DNA from: Clostridia bacterium
GTDB lineage: Bacteria > Bacillota > Clostridia > Oscillospirales > Acutalibacteraceae
Assembly (NCBI GenBank): GCA_017437165.1
Contig: JAFSBS010000138.1
Span: forward strand, 1 to 15,262
Reading direction: 5' to 3'
Length of the DNA: 15,262 nucleotides
The notes beneath the pieces were generated by a model that saw nothing but the letters and a program-made list of their open reading frames with translations, did no database searches and was not told the origin of the DNA. Both the position numbers and the translations under genes were made by a program. Of the stretch, positions 1 through 6,831 are shown piece by piece. Every line of letters starts with the position of its first letter. The stretch's first letter is position 1.

Positions 1-1548
1 ACATATTTACCTGCATTTGAATATGCAGTTAAAAAAGCGGGCGTTGCAGGTGTTATGGGTGCATATAACCGTACAAATGGTGAACCTTGCTGTGCAAGTA
101 AAACATTGATGCAGGATATTTTAAGAAAAGACTGGCAATTTAAAGGCTACTATGTTTCTGACTGCGGTGCTATCCGTGATATATGGGAATTCCATAAATT
201 TGCAGATAGTATGAAAGATGCCGCTGCGGTTTCACTTAAAACCGGTTGTAACTTAAACTGTGGCGAATCTTACAAATATTTGATTGACGCTTACGAAGAT
301 GATTTAATAACTGATGAAGATATTACCGAAGCGGCAGAATATCTTTACACAATCCGTGCGGCTTTAGGTGAATTTGAAGATGTGAGACCATATAGTGATA
401 TTGGTTACGACAGACTCGATTCAGACGAAAACAAAACGCTCAACTTAAAAGCATCAGAAGAAACAATGGTGCTTTTAAAGAATGAAAATAACTTCTTACC
501 ACTAAATAAAAATGATTTCAAAAAGGTTGCAGTTGTTGGCCCTAACTCAATGTCACAGTTAGCACTTGAGGGTAACTACTTTGGTCACGCATCAGAATAT
601 GTAACATTGGCTGACGGTATCCGCAGAGAGTTTACAGACTCTAAAATCTTTGTTGCAGACGGTTCACACCTTTGCAGTGAAGTCAAGAGTTCATGGGATG
701 GTTTTGAGTACCTTTACAGTGAAGGTATGGCAGCGGCATCTGAATCTGACCTTACAGTTTTATGTGTTGGTCTTGACAGAACTATTGAGGGTGAAGACAC
801 AAACCATTCAAATGAATTCTCAAGTTGTGGTGATAAAAATACACTTTACTTACCTGCAACACAAATGAAATTAGCAGAAGCAATCTGTGATGTTACAGAT
901 AATTTAATAGTTGTTATTACTTGTGGTAGTGCTATTGATTTAGGCGAAAAGGTAAGAAAACACGCTAAAGCAATTATTCACGCTTGGTACCCCGGTGCAT
1001 TGGGTGGTAAAGCGGTTGCTAATATTATTACCGGTAAAGCAGTACCTTGTGGTAAAACACCGCTTACTTTCTATTACCAGACAAAAGAAATTCCATCTAT
1101 GGAAGACTACAGTATGGACAACAGAACTTACCGTTTCTATAAGGATGAACCTTTATATCCATTCGGTTTCGGTCTTTCATACACAAATTATGAATATAAC
1201 GATTTTAAAATTCTTTCAGAAGATGATGAACTTATAAAAGTTTCTGTAAATGTTAAAAATACAGGTGACTTTGACGGTAAAGAAAAAGTTCAGGTTTACG
1301 CACAATTTACAGATTCAAGAACTTCTACACCAACTTATCAGCTTTGTGGTATTGAAGCTATTAACCTTAAAAAAGGCGAGAGCAAAGAAGTTGAAGTTGA
1401 ACTTGACAAATACTTCATTAAAGCCGTTTTAGAAGATGGCACAAGAGTAGAGCCGGACGGCAAAATTACTCTCTTTGTCGGCGGACATCAGCCGGATGAG
1501 GTTAGTAATAAGCTTACCGGGTATGAGTGCCTTAGTGCTGCGCTTTAA
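1..1548 (+). CDS. Glycoside hydrolase family 3 enzyme, beta-xylosidase/beta-glucosidase-like (5' end missing)
   Basis: The reading frame is open from the first base, so only the C-terminal 515 residues are present; family members of this layout are usually about 700 residues or more. It hydrolyses terminal beta-linked sugars from plant-derived oligosaccharides. The VSDCGAI motif (Asp codon 160-162) is the GH3 catalytic nucleophile site; the SDC form rather than SDW resembles the beta-xylosidase branch. After it come the GH3 C-terminal alpha/beta sandwich, with the GLDRTIEGED stretch (codons from about 769) holding a likely acid/base Glu at 787-789 or 793-795, and a terminal fibronectin-III-like domain (about 1150-1500, GFGLSYTNYEY then VNVKNTGDFDGKEKVQVY). 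No signal peptide can be judged because the N-terminus is outside the window. The family is sure; xylosidase versus glucosidase is inferred. Confidence 0.93.
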   Translation, partial: TYLPAFEYAVKKAGVAGVMGAYNRTNGEPCCASKTLMQDILRKDWQFKGYYVSDCGAIRDIWEFHKFADSMKDAAAVSLKTGCNLNCGESYKYLIDAYEDDLITDEDITEAAEYLYTIRAALGEFEDVRPYSDIGYDRLDSDENKTLNLKASEETMVLLKNENNFLPLNKNDFKKVAVVGPNSMSQLALEGNYFGHASEYVTLADGIRREFTDSKIFVADGSHLCSEVKSSWDGFEYLYSEGMAAASESDLTVLCVGLDRTIEGEDTNHSNEFSSCGDKNTLYLPATQMKLAEAICDVTDNLIVVITCGSAIDLGEKVRKHAKAIIHAWYPGALGGKAVANIITGKAVPCGKTPLTFYYQTKEIPSMEDYSMDNRTYRFYKDEPLYPFGFGLSYTNYEYNDFKILSEDDELIKVSVNVKNTGDFDGKEKVQVYAQFTDSRTSTPTYQLCGIEAINLKKGESKEVEVELDKYFIKAVLEDGTRVEPDGKITLFVGGHQPDEVSNKLTGYECLSAAL

Positions 1549-1550
1549 CT

Positions 1551-1595
1551 AATTCGGAATGCGTAATTCGGAATTGAAGGAAACGCTACGCGTTT
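1551..1595. repeat. Short direct repeat plus small hairpin downstream of the GH3 gene
   Basis: AATTCGGAAT occurs twice, at 1551-1560 and 1565-1574, followed by a perfect 6-base hairpin AAACGC-TAC-GCGTTT at 1581-1595. There is no T-run directly after it, so it is not a convincing terminator. It looks like intergenic repeat debris similar in style to the other dispersed repeats of this window. Confidence 0.5.
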
Positions 1596-1669
1596 GATTG
1601 TAAATATTTTTGAATAATAACTAAATTCTTTCATTTTTTAGTTTATTTATTGCTTTTAATGAGTTGTAA

Positions 1670-1819
1670 CGGGCGACCAAAGGTCAGCCCCTACGATGAA
1701 GTGAGTGAATTTATGCTTCTAATCAAGAAATTTAAAGTGAAAATGCACTGTAAATGGAACGAAAAATTAACTCCCACTATGGTAGGGGCAGACCTGTGGT
1801 CGCCCGCAGTAGTGGGAGT
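1670..1819. repeat. Two inverted copies of a small palindromic repeat (GGGCGACC family)
   Basis: The segment 1670-1694 and the reverse complement of 1782-1806 match at 23 of 25 positions. Each copy is itself a hairpin: GGGC-GACC, loop AAA, GGTC-a-GCCC in the first; GGGC-a-GACC, loop TGT, GGTC-GCCC in the second, each with a single bulged A. The second copy is enclosed by perfect 10-base arms, ACTCCCACTA (1770-1779) and TAGTGGGAGT (1810-1819). This is a REP- or MITE-like unit with no coding potential I would accept. Related GACCTGCGGTCG sequence recurs at 6132-6156. Confidence 0.7.
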
Positions 1820-1902
1820 AAATTTCTTTTATAATAAACCAATCGATTGCAACGCGTAAACTGATTGCGAAGCCCTGCTTCCTGATAACTCAACAAAAAC
1901 TA

Positions 1903-1931
1903 TTGCTAAATTGGAAAATATGTGGTAAACT
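1903..1931 (+). promoter_or_regulatory. Promoter for the structured leader and lipoprotein gene
   Basis: TTGCTA (1903-1908), a 17-base spacer and TAAACT (1926-1931), preceded by TGG as an extended -10. Each box matches the sigma-A consensus at 4 of 6. The predicted start near 1938 coincides with the 5' arm of the long inverted repeat, so the transcript would begin with the outer stem. No other good promoter is seen between here and the lipoprotein start. Confidence 0.5.
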
Positions 1932-1936
1932 AAAGT

Positions 1937-2046
1937 TGCGACACAAACTTAATAATTTTTTCCTACATAGGTGTGTATTTTTGTTTTGGTAAAAATACAG
2001 GCTCTTTTTTCGCATACCTTTGTAGGAAGTGAAAGTTTGTGTCGCA
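1937..2046 (+). ncRNA. Long folded leader RNA (unidentified class), candidate cis-regulatory element
   Basis: Perfect 14-base outer stem: 1937-1950 (TGCGACACAAACTT) with 2033-2046. Inside it, TCCTACA (1961-1967) pairs with TGTAGGA (2021-2027); after a T/T mismatch AGGTGTG (1969-1975) pairs with CATACCT (2013-2019, one G-T); and an apical hairpin GTATTTTT (1975-1982) pairs with AAAAATAC (1991-1998), sharing one base with the stem below. A promoter lies just upstream and a terminator then a gene just downstream. I do not recognise a known riboswitch or sRNA class. It could be a MITE, a small RNA gene or an attenuator for the lipoprotein gene. Confidence 0.5.
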
Positions 2047-2070
2047 GCAAATCGGGGCTATGTATTTTTC

Positions 2071-2107
2071 GTGTGTGTAGCTTCGGTTGCACACACTTTT
2101 TTATTTT
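2071..2107 (+). terminator. Intrinsic terminator with UUCG tetraloop, upstream of the lipoprotein gene
   Basis: An 11-pair stem joins 2071-2081 (GTGTGTGTAGC) to 2086-2096 with two wobble pairs, capped by the very stable C(UUCG)G tetraloop and followed by a T-rich run from 2097. It ends three bases before the ribosome binding site of the next gene. That placement is typical of leader attenuation, although it could equally end a separate small RNA. Confidence 0.75.
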
Positions 2108-2122
2108 ATGGAGGAAAAACAA

Positions 2123-2788
2123 ATGAAAAAAACATTATCACTTATTTTGGCGATTACATTGTGCTTTACTCTCTGTGCTTGCAGTAGCAATGATACGGAG
2201 GAGGAAACTACTTCAACAGAAACCAATACAGAAGTTGTCACCAAATACTCACTTGGTGAAACTGTTTCTACCAATTTAGCAGAATTCACATTAGAAAACA
2301 GTTCACTTACTTACTATGTAAGCAATAATAGTACAAATTATGTTGAACCTACAGACACTCCCAATACTCTTTTTGCCGCAAGTGTTGGACACTGCTATGT
2401 TTCTGTAACATTCACTATTACCAACAAAGACCGCGGCGGAAGCATTAGTTTTGCGAGTTTTGCTAGCGAATGGGATCCTAAATGGTCAGTATCATATAAC
2501 GGAGTTGATTACCCGGTAAAAGGATATAGTCTCAATGACAATGCCGGTACCGATTATATCAATCTTGGTTTCTCTGCTATCGTAGAAAAGGGAACTGGTA
2601 ATACAATCAGAAAACACACTAGCCAGAACTATCTCCTTTCAGCTGGTGAAACTATTACTATTCGTACTTTTGGTATCATTGATGTTGACCCACAAAACTT
2701 AACTGATGGCTTTGAATTCACAGTTGGAGTGCCAAACTCTAATAATGAGTATGAATACTTCACTTATGTTGTACCGGCACGATCTTAA
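2123..2788 (+). CDS. Predicted lipoprotein, DUF4352-like Ig-fold (221 aa)
   Basis: The start is set at ATG 2123 because GGAGG (2110-2114) lies 8 bases upstream and the protein then opens with a textbook lipoprotein signal: MKK, a hydrophobic stretch, and lipobox LCAC with the lipidated Cys at residue 20. An in-frame ATG at 2087 would overlap the terminator hairpin. A Ser/Thr/Glu-rich linker (about 21-45) tethers a soluble domain of about 170 residues rich in beta strands (YSLGETVSTNLAEFTLENSS..., VTFTITNKDRGGSISF). This opening resembles extracellular DUF4352-type domains of Firmicutes lipoproteins. It should sit on the outer face of the membrane; the ligand is unknown. Expression appears to depend on passing the terminator upstream. 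The lipoprotein call is firm, the domain call moderate. Confidence 0.85.
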   Translation: MKKTLSLILAITLCFTLCACSSNDTEEETTSTETNTEVVTKYSLGETVSTNLAEFTLENSSLTYYVSNNSTNYVEPTDTPNTLFAASVGHCYVSVTFTITNKDRGGSISFASFASEWDPKWSVSYNGVDYPVKGYSLNDNAGTDYINLGFSAIVEKGTGNTIRKHTSQNYLLSAGETITIRTFGIIDVDPQNLTDGFEFTVGVPNSNNEYEYFTYVVPARS

Positions 2789-2918
2789 TTAACTACAACA
2801 ATCACACCTATTATTTCTGTAACTGACTAAATTAAAAACTTAAAGAACTTCTTGAGATGGGTAAGGCGAAGTTGAAAAGAAGAAAAAAGAGCTTTTGGGT
2901 TTATAATTACATAAAAAG

Positions 2919-3012
2919 ACTCTATCATTAAAGTTGAAGTAATAATCAACTTTAATGATAGAGTAATTTAATTTTTATAATACCAGCAACTTGCATACTT
3001 GCACACTAGTAA
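2919..3012. repeat. Hairpin plus ACTTGCN-heptad repeat, copy 1 (between convergent genes)
   Basis: Perfect 19-base arms at 2919-2937 and 2946-2964 with an 8-base loop, A-rich before and T-rich after, followed by heptad-like ACTTGCA units (2989-3004, degenerating to ACTAGTA). It lies between the convergent lipoprotein and serine dehydratase genes and could act as a two-way terminator. The same layout recurs at 6735-6830 and 8081-8180. Confidence 0.75.
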
Positions 3013-3035
3013 CTAAATAGAAGGCAAACTTAGTT

Positions 3036-3067
3036 GCAAAAAGCTATCAATCGTGATAGTTTTTTGC
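3036..3067 (-). terminator. Terminator hairpin overlapping the serine dehydratase stop codon
   Basis: Arms 3036-3049 and 3054-3067 pair over 14 positions with one G-T wobble, loop ATCG. Read on the minus strand the core is CTATCA-CGAT-TGATAG followed by C and a T-run, so the last codons and the TGA stop (3047-3049) lie in the hairpin. On the plus strand it also reads as hairpin plus T-run. It is A/T-rich apart from the closing pairs, so strength is uncertain. Confidence 0.6.
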
Positions 3068-4252
3068 GAGTCCTCCCTCACTAGTTTCTCTATATTTACT
3101 GAACAAATCTCTGCCTGTTTCATACATTGTTTTTACAACAACGTCAAATGAGATTTTACGTGTGTGAGTTAAGAAGTTTGCAAGGTTTAACGCGTTGATT
3201 GCACGCATAGCGGCAACTGCATTTCTTTCAATACAAGGAATCTGAACAAGACCGCAAATAGGGTCACAGGTAAGACCTAAATGATGTTCCATAGCAACCT
3301 CTGCGGCGTACTCAATCTGGTCTAAATTCATATAGAACATTTCTGCAAGTGCGGCGGATGCCATTGAACACGCAGAACCGATTTCCGCCTGACAACCACA
3401 TTCTGCACCACTTATAGAAGCGTTTGTTTTAATTATGTTACCAATAAGTCCTGCAGTTGCAAGAGCATTACAAATTGCGAGGTCTGAAAATCCGCGTTTT
3501 TTCTGCATATAATATAATACAGCGGGTAAAACACCACTTGCACCACAAGTAGGTGCAGTAACTATTGTTCCGCCACCTGCGTTTTCTTCGCTTACTGCAA
3601 AAGCGCAAGAACAAACAAGTCGGCTTTCTCTAGTTTCAGGACTTTCGTCAATGTGTCTTTGATTGTAAAGAATTTTTGCTTTTCTCTGAACATCAAGCCC
3701 ACCGGGTAAAACACCCTCTGTACTGAGTCCTCGTTCAATTGCCTGTTTCATTGTTTCCCATACAACTGAAAGATACAAGAAAATTTCGTCACCCTCAACT
3801 TCTCTTACATATTCAGAAAGTCTCATATTCTTTTTATCGCAATATGCTTTAATTTCTGCGAATGTGTTAAGTGGATAAACATCCTGAACTGCAACAGATG
3901 GTTGTCCTTCAATTTGAATTTTACCGCCACCGACACTGTAAACACGCCAGAAATCAAGTGATTTACCACTCTCGTCAAATGCTTCAAGTGTCATAGTATT
4001 AGGGTGGTAGAGTTTACTCTCGTCACCATCACCGAAAATTACTTCAATATTTTTATTTTTGAAAGTATCAATAATAATCTTGTCGGTCATATGACCTTTA
4101 CCGGTTTTTGAAAGTGAGCCGTAAAGTGTAACTAAATATTTTGATGCTTTCGGGTTTTTTTCCAAAAATAATTTAGAAGCGTGTTCAGGTCCCATTGTGT
4201 GTGAACTTGATGGGCCTTTACCGATTCTGTATATTTCTTTTAATGATTCCAT
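3047..4252 (-). CDS. sdaA: L-serine dehydratase, single-chain iron-sulfur type (401 aa)
   Basis: Deaminates L-serine to pyruvate and ammonia with an oxygen-sensitive [4Fe-4S] cluster in the cytoplasm. The N-terminal beta domain (about 1-150) carries GPSSSHTMGP at residues 13-22; the alpha domain (about 155-395) carries TAPTCGASGVLPAV (232-245), GAECGCQAEIGSACSM (282-297) and GLTCDPICGLVQIPCIERN (326-344). Cys287, Cys329 and Cys340 have the spacing of the three cluster ligands in the family. At 401 residues it is shorter than the roughly 450-residue enterobacterial enzymes and ends GGLAKNYHD, without the C-terminal Cys tail of the studied type. ATG is preceded by GGTGAT on the minus strand, with a strong promoter at 4302-4330. 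Monocistronic, divergent from the metallo-beta-lactamase gene. Confidence 0.95.
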   Translation of the reverse strand: MESLKEIYRIGKGPSSSHTMGPEHASKLFLEKNPKASKYLVTLYGSLSKTGKGHMTDKIIIDTFKNKNIEVIFGDGDESKLYHPNTMTLEAFDESGKSLDFWRVYSVGGGKIQIEGQPSVAVQDVYPLNTFAEIKAYCDKKNMRLSEYVREVEGDEIFLYLSVVWETMKQAIERGLSTEGVLPGGLDVQRKAKILYNQRHIDESPETRESRLVCSCAFAVSEENAGGGTIVTAPTCGASGVLPAVLYYMQKKRGFSDLAICNALATAGLIGNIIKTNASISGAECGCQAEIGSACSMASAALAEMFYMNLDQIEYAAEVAMEHHLGLTCDPICGLVQIPCIERNAVAAMRAINALNLANFLTHTRKISFDVVVKTMYETGRDLFSKYRETSEGGLAKNYHD

Positions 4253-4301
4253 TATTTATCACCAGATTTTGAAAAATTCTTTTAAATTCATATCAAATAT
4301 T

Positions 4302-4330
4302 ATTATACCAAACTAAAAGTTGTATTTCAA
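4302..4330 (-). promoter_or_regulatory. Promoter of the serine dehydratase gene
   Basis: On the minus strand: TTGAAA (4325-4330), 17-base spacer, TATAAT (4302-4307) with a TGG extended -10. The start would fall near 4295, giving a leader of about 43 bases. No clear operator is visible. Confidence 0.8.
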
Positions 4331-4398
4331 TGCATAAATATTTTTAGGGTAATGCTAACAATAAATTTTGAATAAAGAATTAAATTTTAGGTATTTTG

Positions 4399-4427
4399 TT
4401 GAAAAAAATTCGACGTTGTGTTAAAAT
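4399..4427 (+). promoter_or_regulatory. Promoter of the beta-CASP hydrolase gene
   Basis: TTGAAA (4399-4404), 17-base spacer, TAAAAT (4422-4427). The predicted start is near 4434, close to the ribosome binding site AAGGAG (4444-4449). It is divergent from and about 70 bases away from the serine dehydratase promoter. Confidence 0.75.
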
Positions 4428-4459
4428 GAACGTAGAAAATAGTAAGGAGTTGATTTTCT

Positions 4460-6091
4460 ATGACAATAACTTTCTTTGGTGCTGCCCATGAAGTTACAGG
4501 TAGCTGTACTTTAATTAAGGCGAATGGTAAAAATATCATAGTTGATTATGGTATGGAGCAGGGTAAAGATATTTTTGAAAATCAGGAATTATCCGTTCCC
4601 GCTATTGATATTGACTATGTTTTACTTACTCACGCTCACATTGACCACTCGGGGTTAATACCTCTGCTTTATGCACACGGTTTCAATGGCAGAGTTTATG
4701 CTACTGAATCAACAACACGACTTTGTGAAATAATGCTTCGTGACTCTGCTCACATTCAGGAATTTGAAGCAGAGTGGCGTAACAGAAAAGCGAAGCGTTC
4801 AGGTGCAGAAAAATATGAACCTCTTTACACGATTGATGATGCAGTGGGTTCTATGAAACTTTTCAGACCTTGCCCTTATAATACTGTTGTTACGGTAGAT
4901 AAAGGTTTAGAAATACGCTTTACAGATGCAGGTCATCTTTTAGGTTCTGCAAGTATTGAAGTGTGGGTTACTGAAGATAAAGACACCGAAAAGTTAGTGT
5001 TCTCGGGTGATATCGGAAATCTCGAACAACCACTCTTAAGAGACCCTACTTATTTAACCGACGCTGACTATGTAATTATGGAGTCAACTTACGGTAACCG
5101 TAGTCACGGTGACAGACCTAATTATATAGGTGACTTGGTTAATGTTATTCAGCGTACATTTGACCGTGGCGGTAACCTTGTTATCCCTTCGTTTGCAGTC
5201 GGCAGAACCCAGGAACTTCTCTACTTTATAAGAGAAATTAAAGAGCAGAATTTAATTAAAGGTTATAATAATTTCAGAGTGTATGTCGATAGTCCTCTTG
5301 CTGTTGAAGCAACAAACATTTTCTCTGACAGAAGTTCGAGACAATGTTTTGACGAAGAAACTTTAGCACTTTTAGATTCGGGTATTAACCCCATAAGTTT
5401 CCCGGGACTTGAGCTTTCAATTACAACAGATGATTCTAAGGCAATTAACTTTGATAAATCGCCAAAAGTTATAATTTCTGCAAGTGGTATGTGTGAAGCC
5501 GGTCGTATCCGTCACCATTTAAAATACAATTTATGGAGAGAAGATTCAACAATTCTTTTTGTTGGTTATCAGGCAGAGGGGACTTTAGGTCGTACACTCG
5601 TAAATGGTGCAGATACAGTTACACTATTTGGCGAAGAAATTCAGGTGAATGCAGAAATTGCAGTGCTTGATGCAATAAGTGGTCACGCCGATAACGAAGG
5701 ACTTATGAAGTGGATTGGTTCATTCGAGCAACCACCTAAAAAAGTGTTCGTTATTCACGGTAACGAAGAAGCGTGTGAAACACTTACTGCAAGAATAAAT
5801 GAAGAATTACACTTCTCTGCAACTGCACCATTCAGTGGTGATTGTTGGGATATTGTTACAGGCGTATGCCTTGTCAAGAATGATGGTGTAAGAGTTAAAC
5901 CAAAAGTTCCACAATCAGAATATGGTTCCGGCAGACTTCAGGGTAAACGAATAACTCCTGCATTCAAACGTCTTATGACTGCTGTACAACAACTCGAAAG
6001 AGTTGCCGAAAATAATGTAGAAGGTGCAAACAAAGACCTTGCTAAATTCACAGACCAGATTCTCGAACTTTGCAGAAAGTGGAACAGGTAA
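4460..6091 (+). CDS. Metallo-beta-lactamase/beta-CASP/RMMBL protein, CPSF73-like RNase (543 aa)
   Basis: A likely zinc-dependent cytoplasmic ribonuclease of the YSH1/CPSF73-like group (COG1236 type), acting on RNA phosphodiesters. Metal motifs are complete: THAHIDH (57-63), DAGHLLGSAS (157-165, His159), FSGDIGN (181-187, Asp184). The beta-CASP region follows: VIMESTYGNR (205-214), IPSFAVGRTQELL (242-254), VYVDSPLA (274-281), SASGMCEAGRIRHHL (340-354) and the RMMBL motif SGHADNEGL (407-415, His409). The last 100 residues are basic and of unknown role. It lacks the typical RNase J layout, so CPSF-like is preferred. ATG is 10 bases after AAGGAG. It stands alone with its own promoter. The fold is certain; nuclease activity and substrate are inferred. 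Confidence 0.93.
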   Translation: MTITFFGAAHEVTGSCTLIKANGKNIIVDYGMEQGKDIFENQELSVPAIDIDYVLLTHAHIDHSGLIPLLYAHGFNGRVYATESTTRLCEIMLRDSAHIQEFEAEWRNRKAKRSGAEKYEPLYTIDDAVGSMKLFRPCPYNTVVTVDKGLEIRFTDAGHLLGSASIEVWVTEDKDTEKLVFSGDIGNLEQPLLRDPTYLTDADYVIMESTYGNRSHGDRPNYIGDLVNVIQRTFDRGGNLVIPSFAVGRTQELLYFIREIKEQNLIKGYNNFRVYVDSPLAVEATNIFSDRSSRQCFDEETLALLDSGINPISFPGLELSITTDDSKAINFDKSPKVIISASGMCEAGRIRHHLKYNLWREDSTILFVGYQAEGTLGRTLVNGADTVTLFGEEIQVNAEIAVLDAISGHADNEGLMKWIGSFEQPPKKVFVIHGNEEACETLTARINEELHFSATAPFSGDCWDIVTGVCLVKNDGVRVKPKVPQSEYGSGRLQGKRITPAFKRLMTAVQQLERVAENNVEGANKDLAKFTDQILELCRKWNR

Positions 6092-6131
6092 CTTGCTACG
6101 CAAGAATGAAGAATTAAAAATGAAGAATTTC

Positions 6132-6156
6132 GGGACCTGCGGTCGGCTATTATAAT
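6132..6156 (+). repeat. GGGACCTGCG repeat, copy 1
   Basis: 25 bases matching 6705-6729 at 22 of 25 positions. Its core GACC-TGC-GGTC is a hairpin and resembles the palindromic core at 1791-1801. It is preceded by AT-rich GAAGAATT-type sequence also common to the second copy. Confidence 0.6.
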
Positions 6157-6160
6157 AGTT

Positions 6161-6244
6161 GTCTGTTGTCAGTCGTCAGGTGTTAGTGGTTGGTCATTAG
6201 TGATAAAAAACTACACTCCATCATAAATGAAAGAATATAGTTTT
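6161..6244. repeat. Degenerate 7-base periodic repeat and decayed inverted hairpin copy
   Basis: From 6161 to about 6206 the sequence reads as imperfect heptads (GTTGTCA, GTCGTCA, GGTGTTA, GTGGTTG, GTCATTA). Then AAAACTA (6207-6213) and TAGTTTT (6238-6244) enclose a segment whose reverse complement (TCATTTATGATGGAGTGTAGT) resembles one arm of the hairpin repeats at 6735 and 8081. This looks like an old, inverted, partly decayed member. No gene is seen between 6092 and 6317. Confidence 0.45.
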
Positions 6245-6317
6245 ATTCTTATTAAATTATAATCAAGGCGAAGCCTTCCGAAATTTTTAATTATAAAAAT
6301 GAAAGGTGGTAATTAAA

Positions 6318-6662
6318 ATGCCATATATCAATTTAAAAACAACAGTAAATGTAACAGAGGAAAAAGCGGGAATCTTAAAGGCAAAATTCGGTAAAGCAAT
6401 TGAAAGTTTCCCGGGGAAGACTGAAGCCTGGCTTATGGTCGGTATCGAAGATAATCAGAAACTTTGGTTTAAAGGTGACAACAGCGAAGACAGTGCAATT
6501 GTTGATGTTGACCTTTTAGGTGGAGTATCAAAAGATGGTGCTCTTAAAATGACTTGTACTGTTTGTGATATTTTAGAAGATGTGTTAGGAATTTCTCCAA
6601 GCAGAGTATATGTTAAATATATGGGTTATGCTGATTGGGGTTGGAATAATACGAATTTTTAA
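6318..6662 (+). CDS. MIF-like tautomerase (114 aa)
   Basis: A member of the macrophage migration inhibitory factor branch of the tautomerase superfamily, small cytoplasmic trimers that enolise keto acids such as phenylpyruvate using an N-terminal proline. The start is ATG 6318 because it follows AAAGGTGG (6302-6309) by 8 bases and places the catalytic Pro directly after Met (MPYIN). A GTG at 6306 is in frame but would bury the proline and overlap the ribosome binding site. Lys34 sits where the MIF active-site lysine is expected, and the C-terminus ISPSRVYVKYMGYADWGWNN closely follows human MIF. The CXXC oxidoreductase motif of vertebrate MIF is absent (SEDS in its place). The native substrate is unknown. 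A possible -10 TATAAT at 6258-6263 has no good -35. Confidence 0.92.
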   Translation: MPYINLKTTVNVTEEKAGILKAKFGKAIESFPGKTEAWLMVGIEDNQKLWFKGDNSEDSAIVDVDLLGGVSKDGALKMTCTVCDILEDVLGISPSRVYVKYMGYADWGWNNTNF

Positions 6663-6704
6663 ATTTAAAAATTCGTTAGTTAATAGTGAATAAAGAATAA
6701 TTGT

Positions 6705-6729
6705 GGGACCTGCGCTCGGCAATTGTAAT
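6705..6729 (+). repeat. GGGACCTGCG repeat, copy 2
   Basis: 25 bases, 22 identical to 6132-6156. It lies between the tautomerase stop and the hairpin-heptad repeat, so the two repeat types sit next to each other, as they do less neatly near 6132-6244. Confidence 0.6.
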
Positions 6730-6734
6730 TAAAA

Positions 6735-6830
6735 ACATCCTGTCATTTAAGTTGAAAAAACTGTAAATGACAGGATGTAGTTGTTTTTATTACTTTTACT
6801 TGCAACTTGCTACTTGCACACTTGAAACTT
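6735..6830. repeat. Hairpin plus ACTTGCN-heptad repeat, copy 2
   Basis: Perfect 15-base arms at 6735-6749 and 6764-6778 (core CATCCTGTCATTTA) with a 14-base loop, preceded by AAAAA and followed by AGTTGTTTTTATT, then heptads ACTTGCA, ACTTGCT, ACTTGCA (6798-6818) and CACTTGAAACTT. The hairpin plus T-run could terminate transcription of the tautomerase gene. Closely similar to 8081-8180. Confidence 0.75.
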
Positions 6831-6831
6831 G

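Noticed and set aside
1650..1859. Open frame of 69 codons in the spacer after the GH3 gene
   Set aside because: It runs through the two palindromic repeats, has no ribosome binding site and resembles no protein; the openness is chance.
1937..2107. 6S RNA as identity for the folded leader
   Set aside because: The folded part is only about 110 bases and I cannot see the proper central bubble and closing-stem arrangement; a gene follows directly after the terminator.
2087..2122. Upstream in-frame ATG for the lipoprotein
   Set aside because: It lies inside the terminator hairpin and would put extra residues before a perfect lipoprotein signal; GGAGG at 2110-2114 points to ATG 2123.
6306..6317. 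GTG start for the tautomerase
   Set aside because: It overlaps the ribosome binding site and would block the N-terminal catalytic proline.
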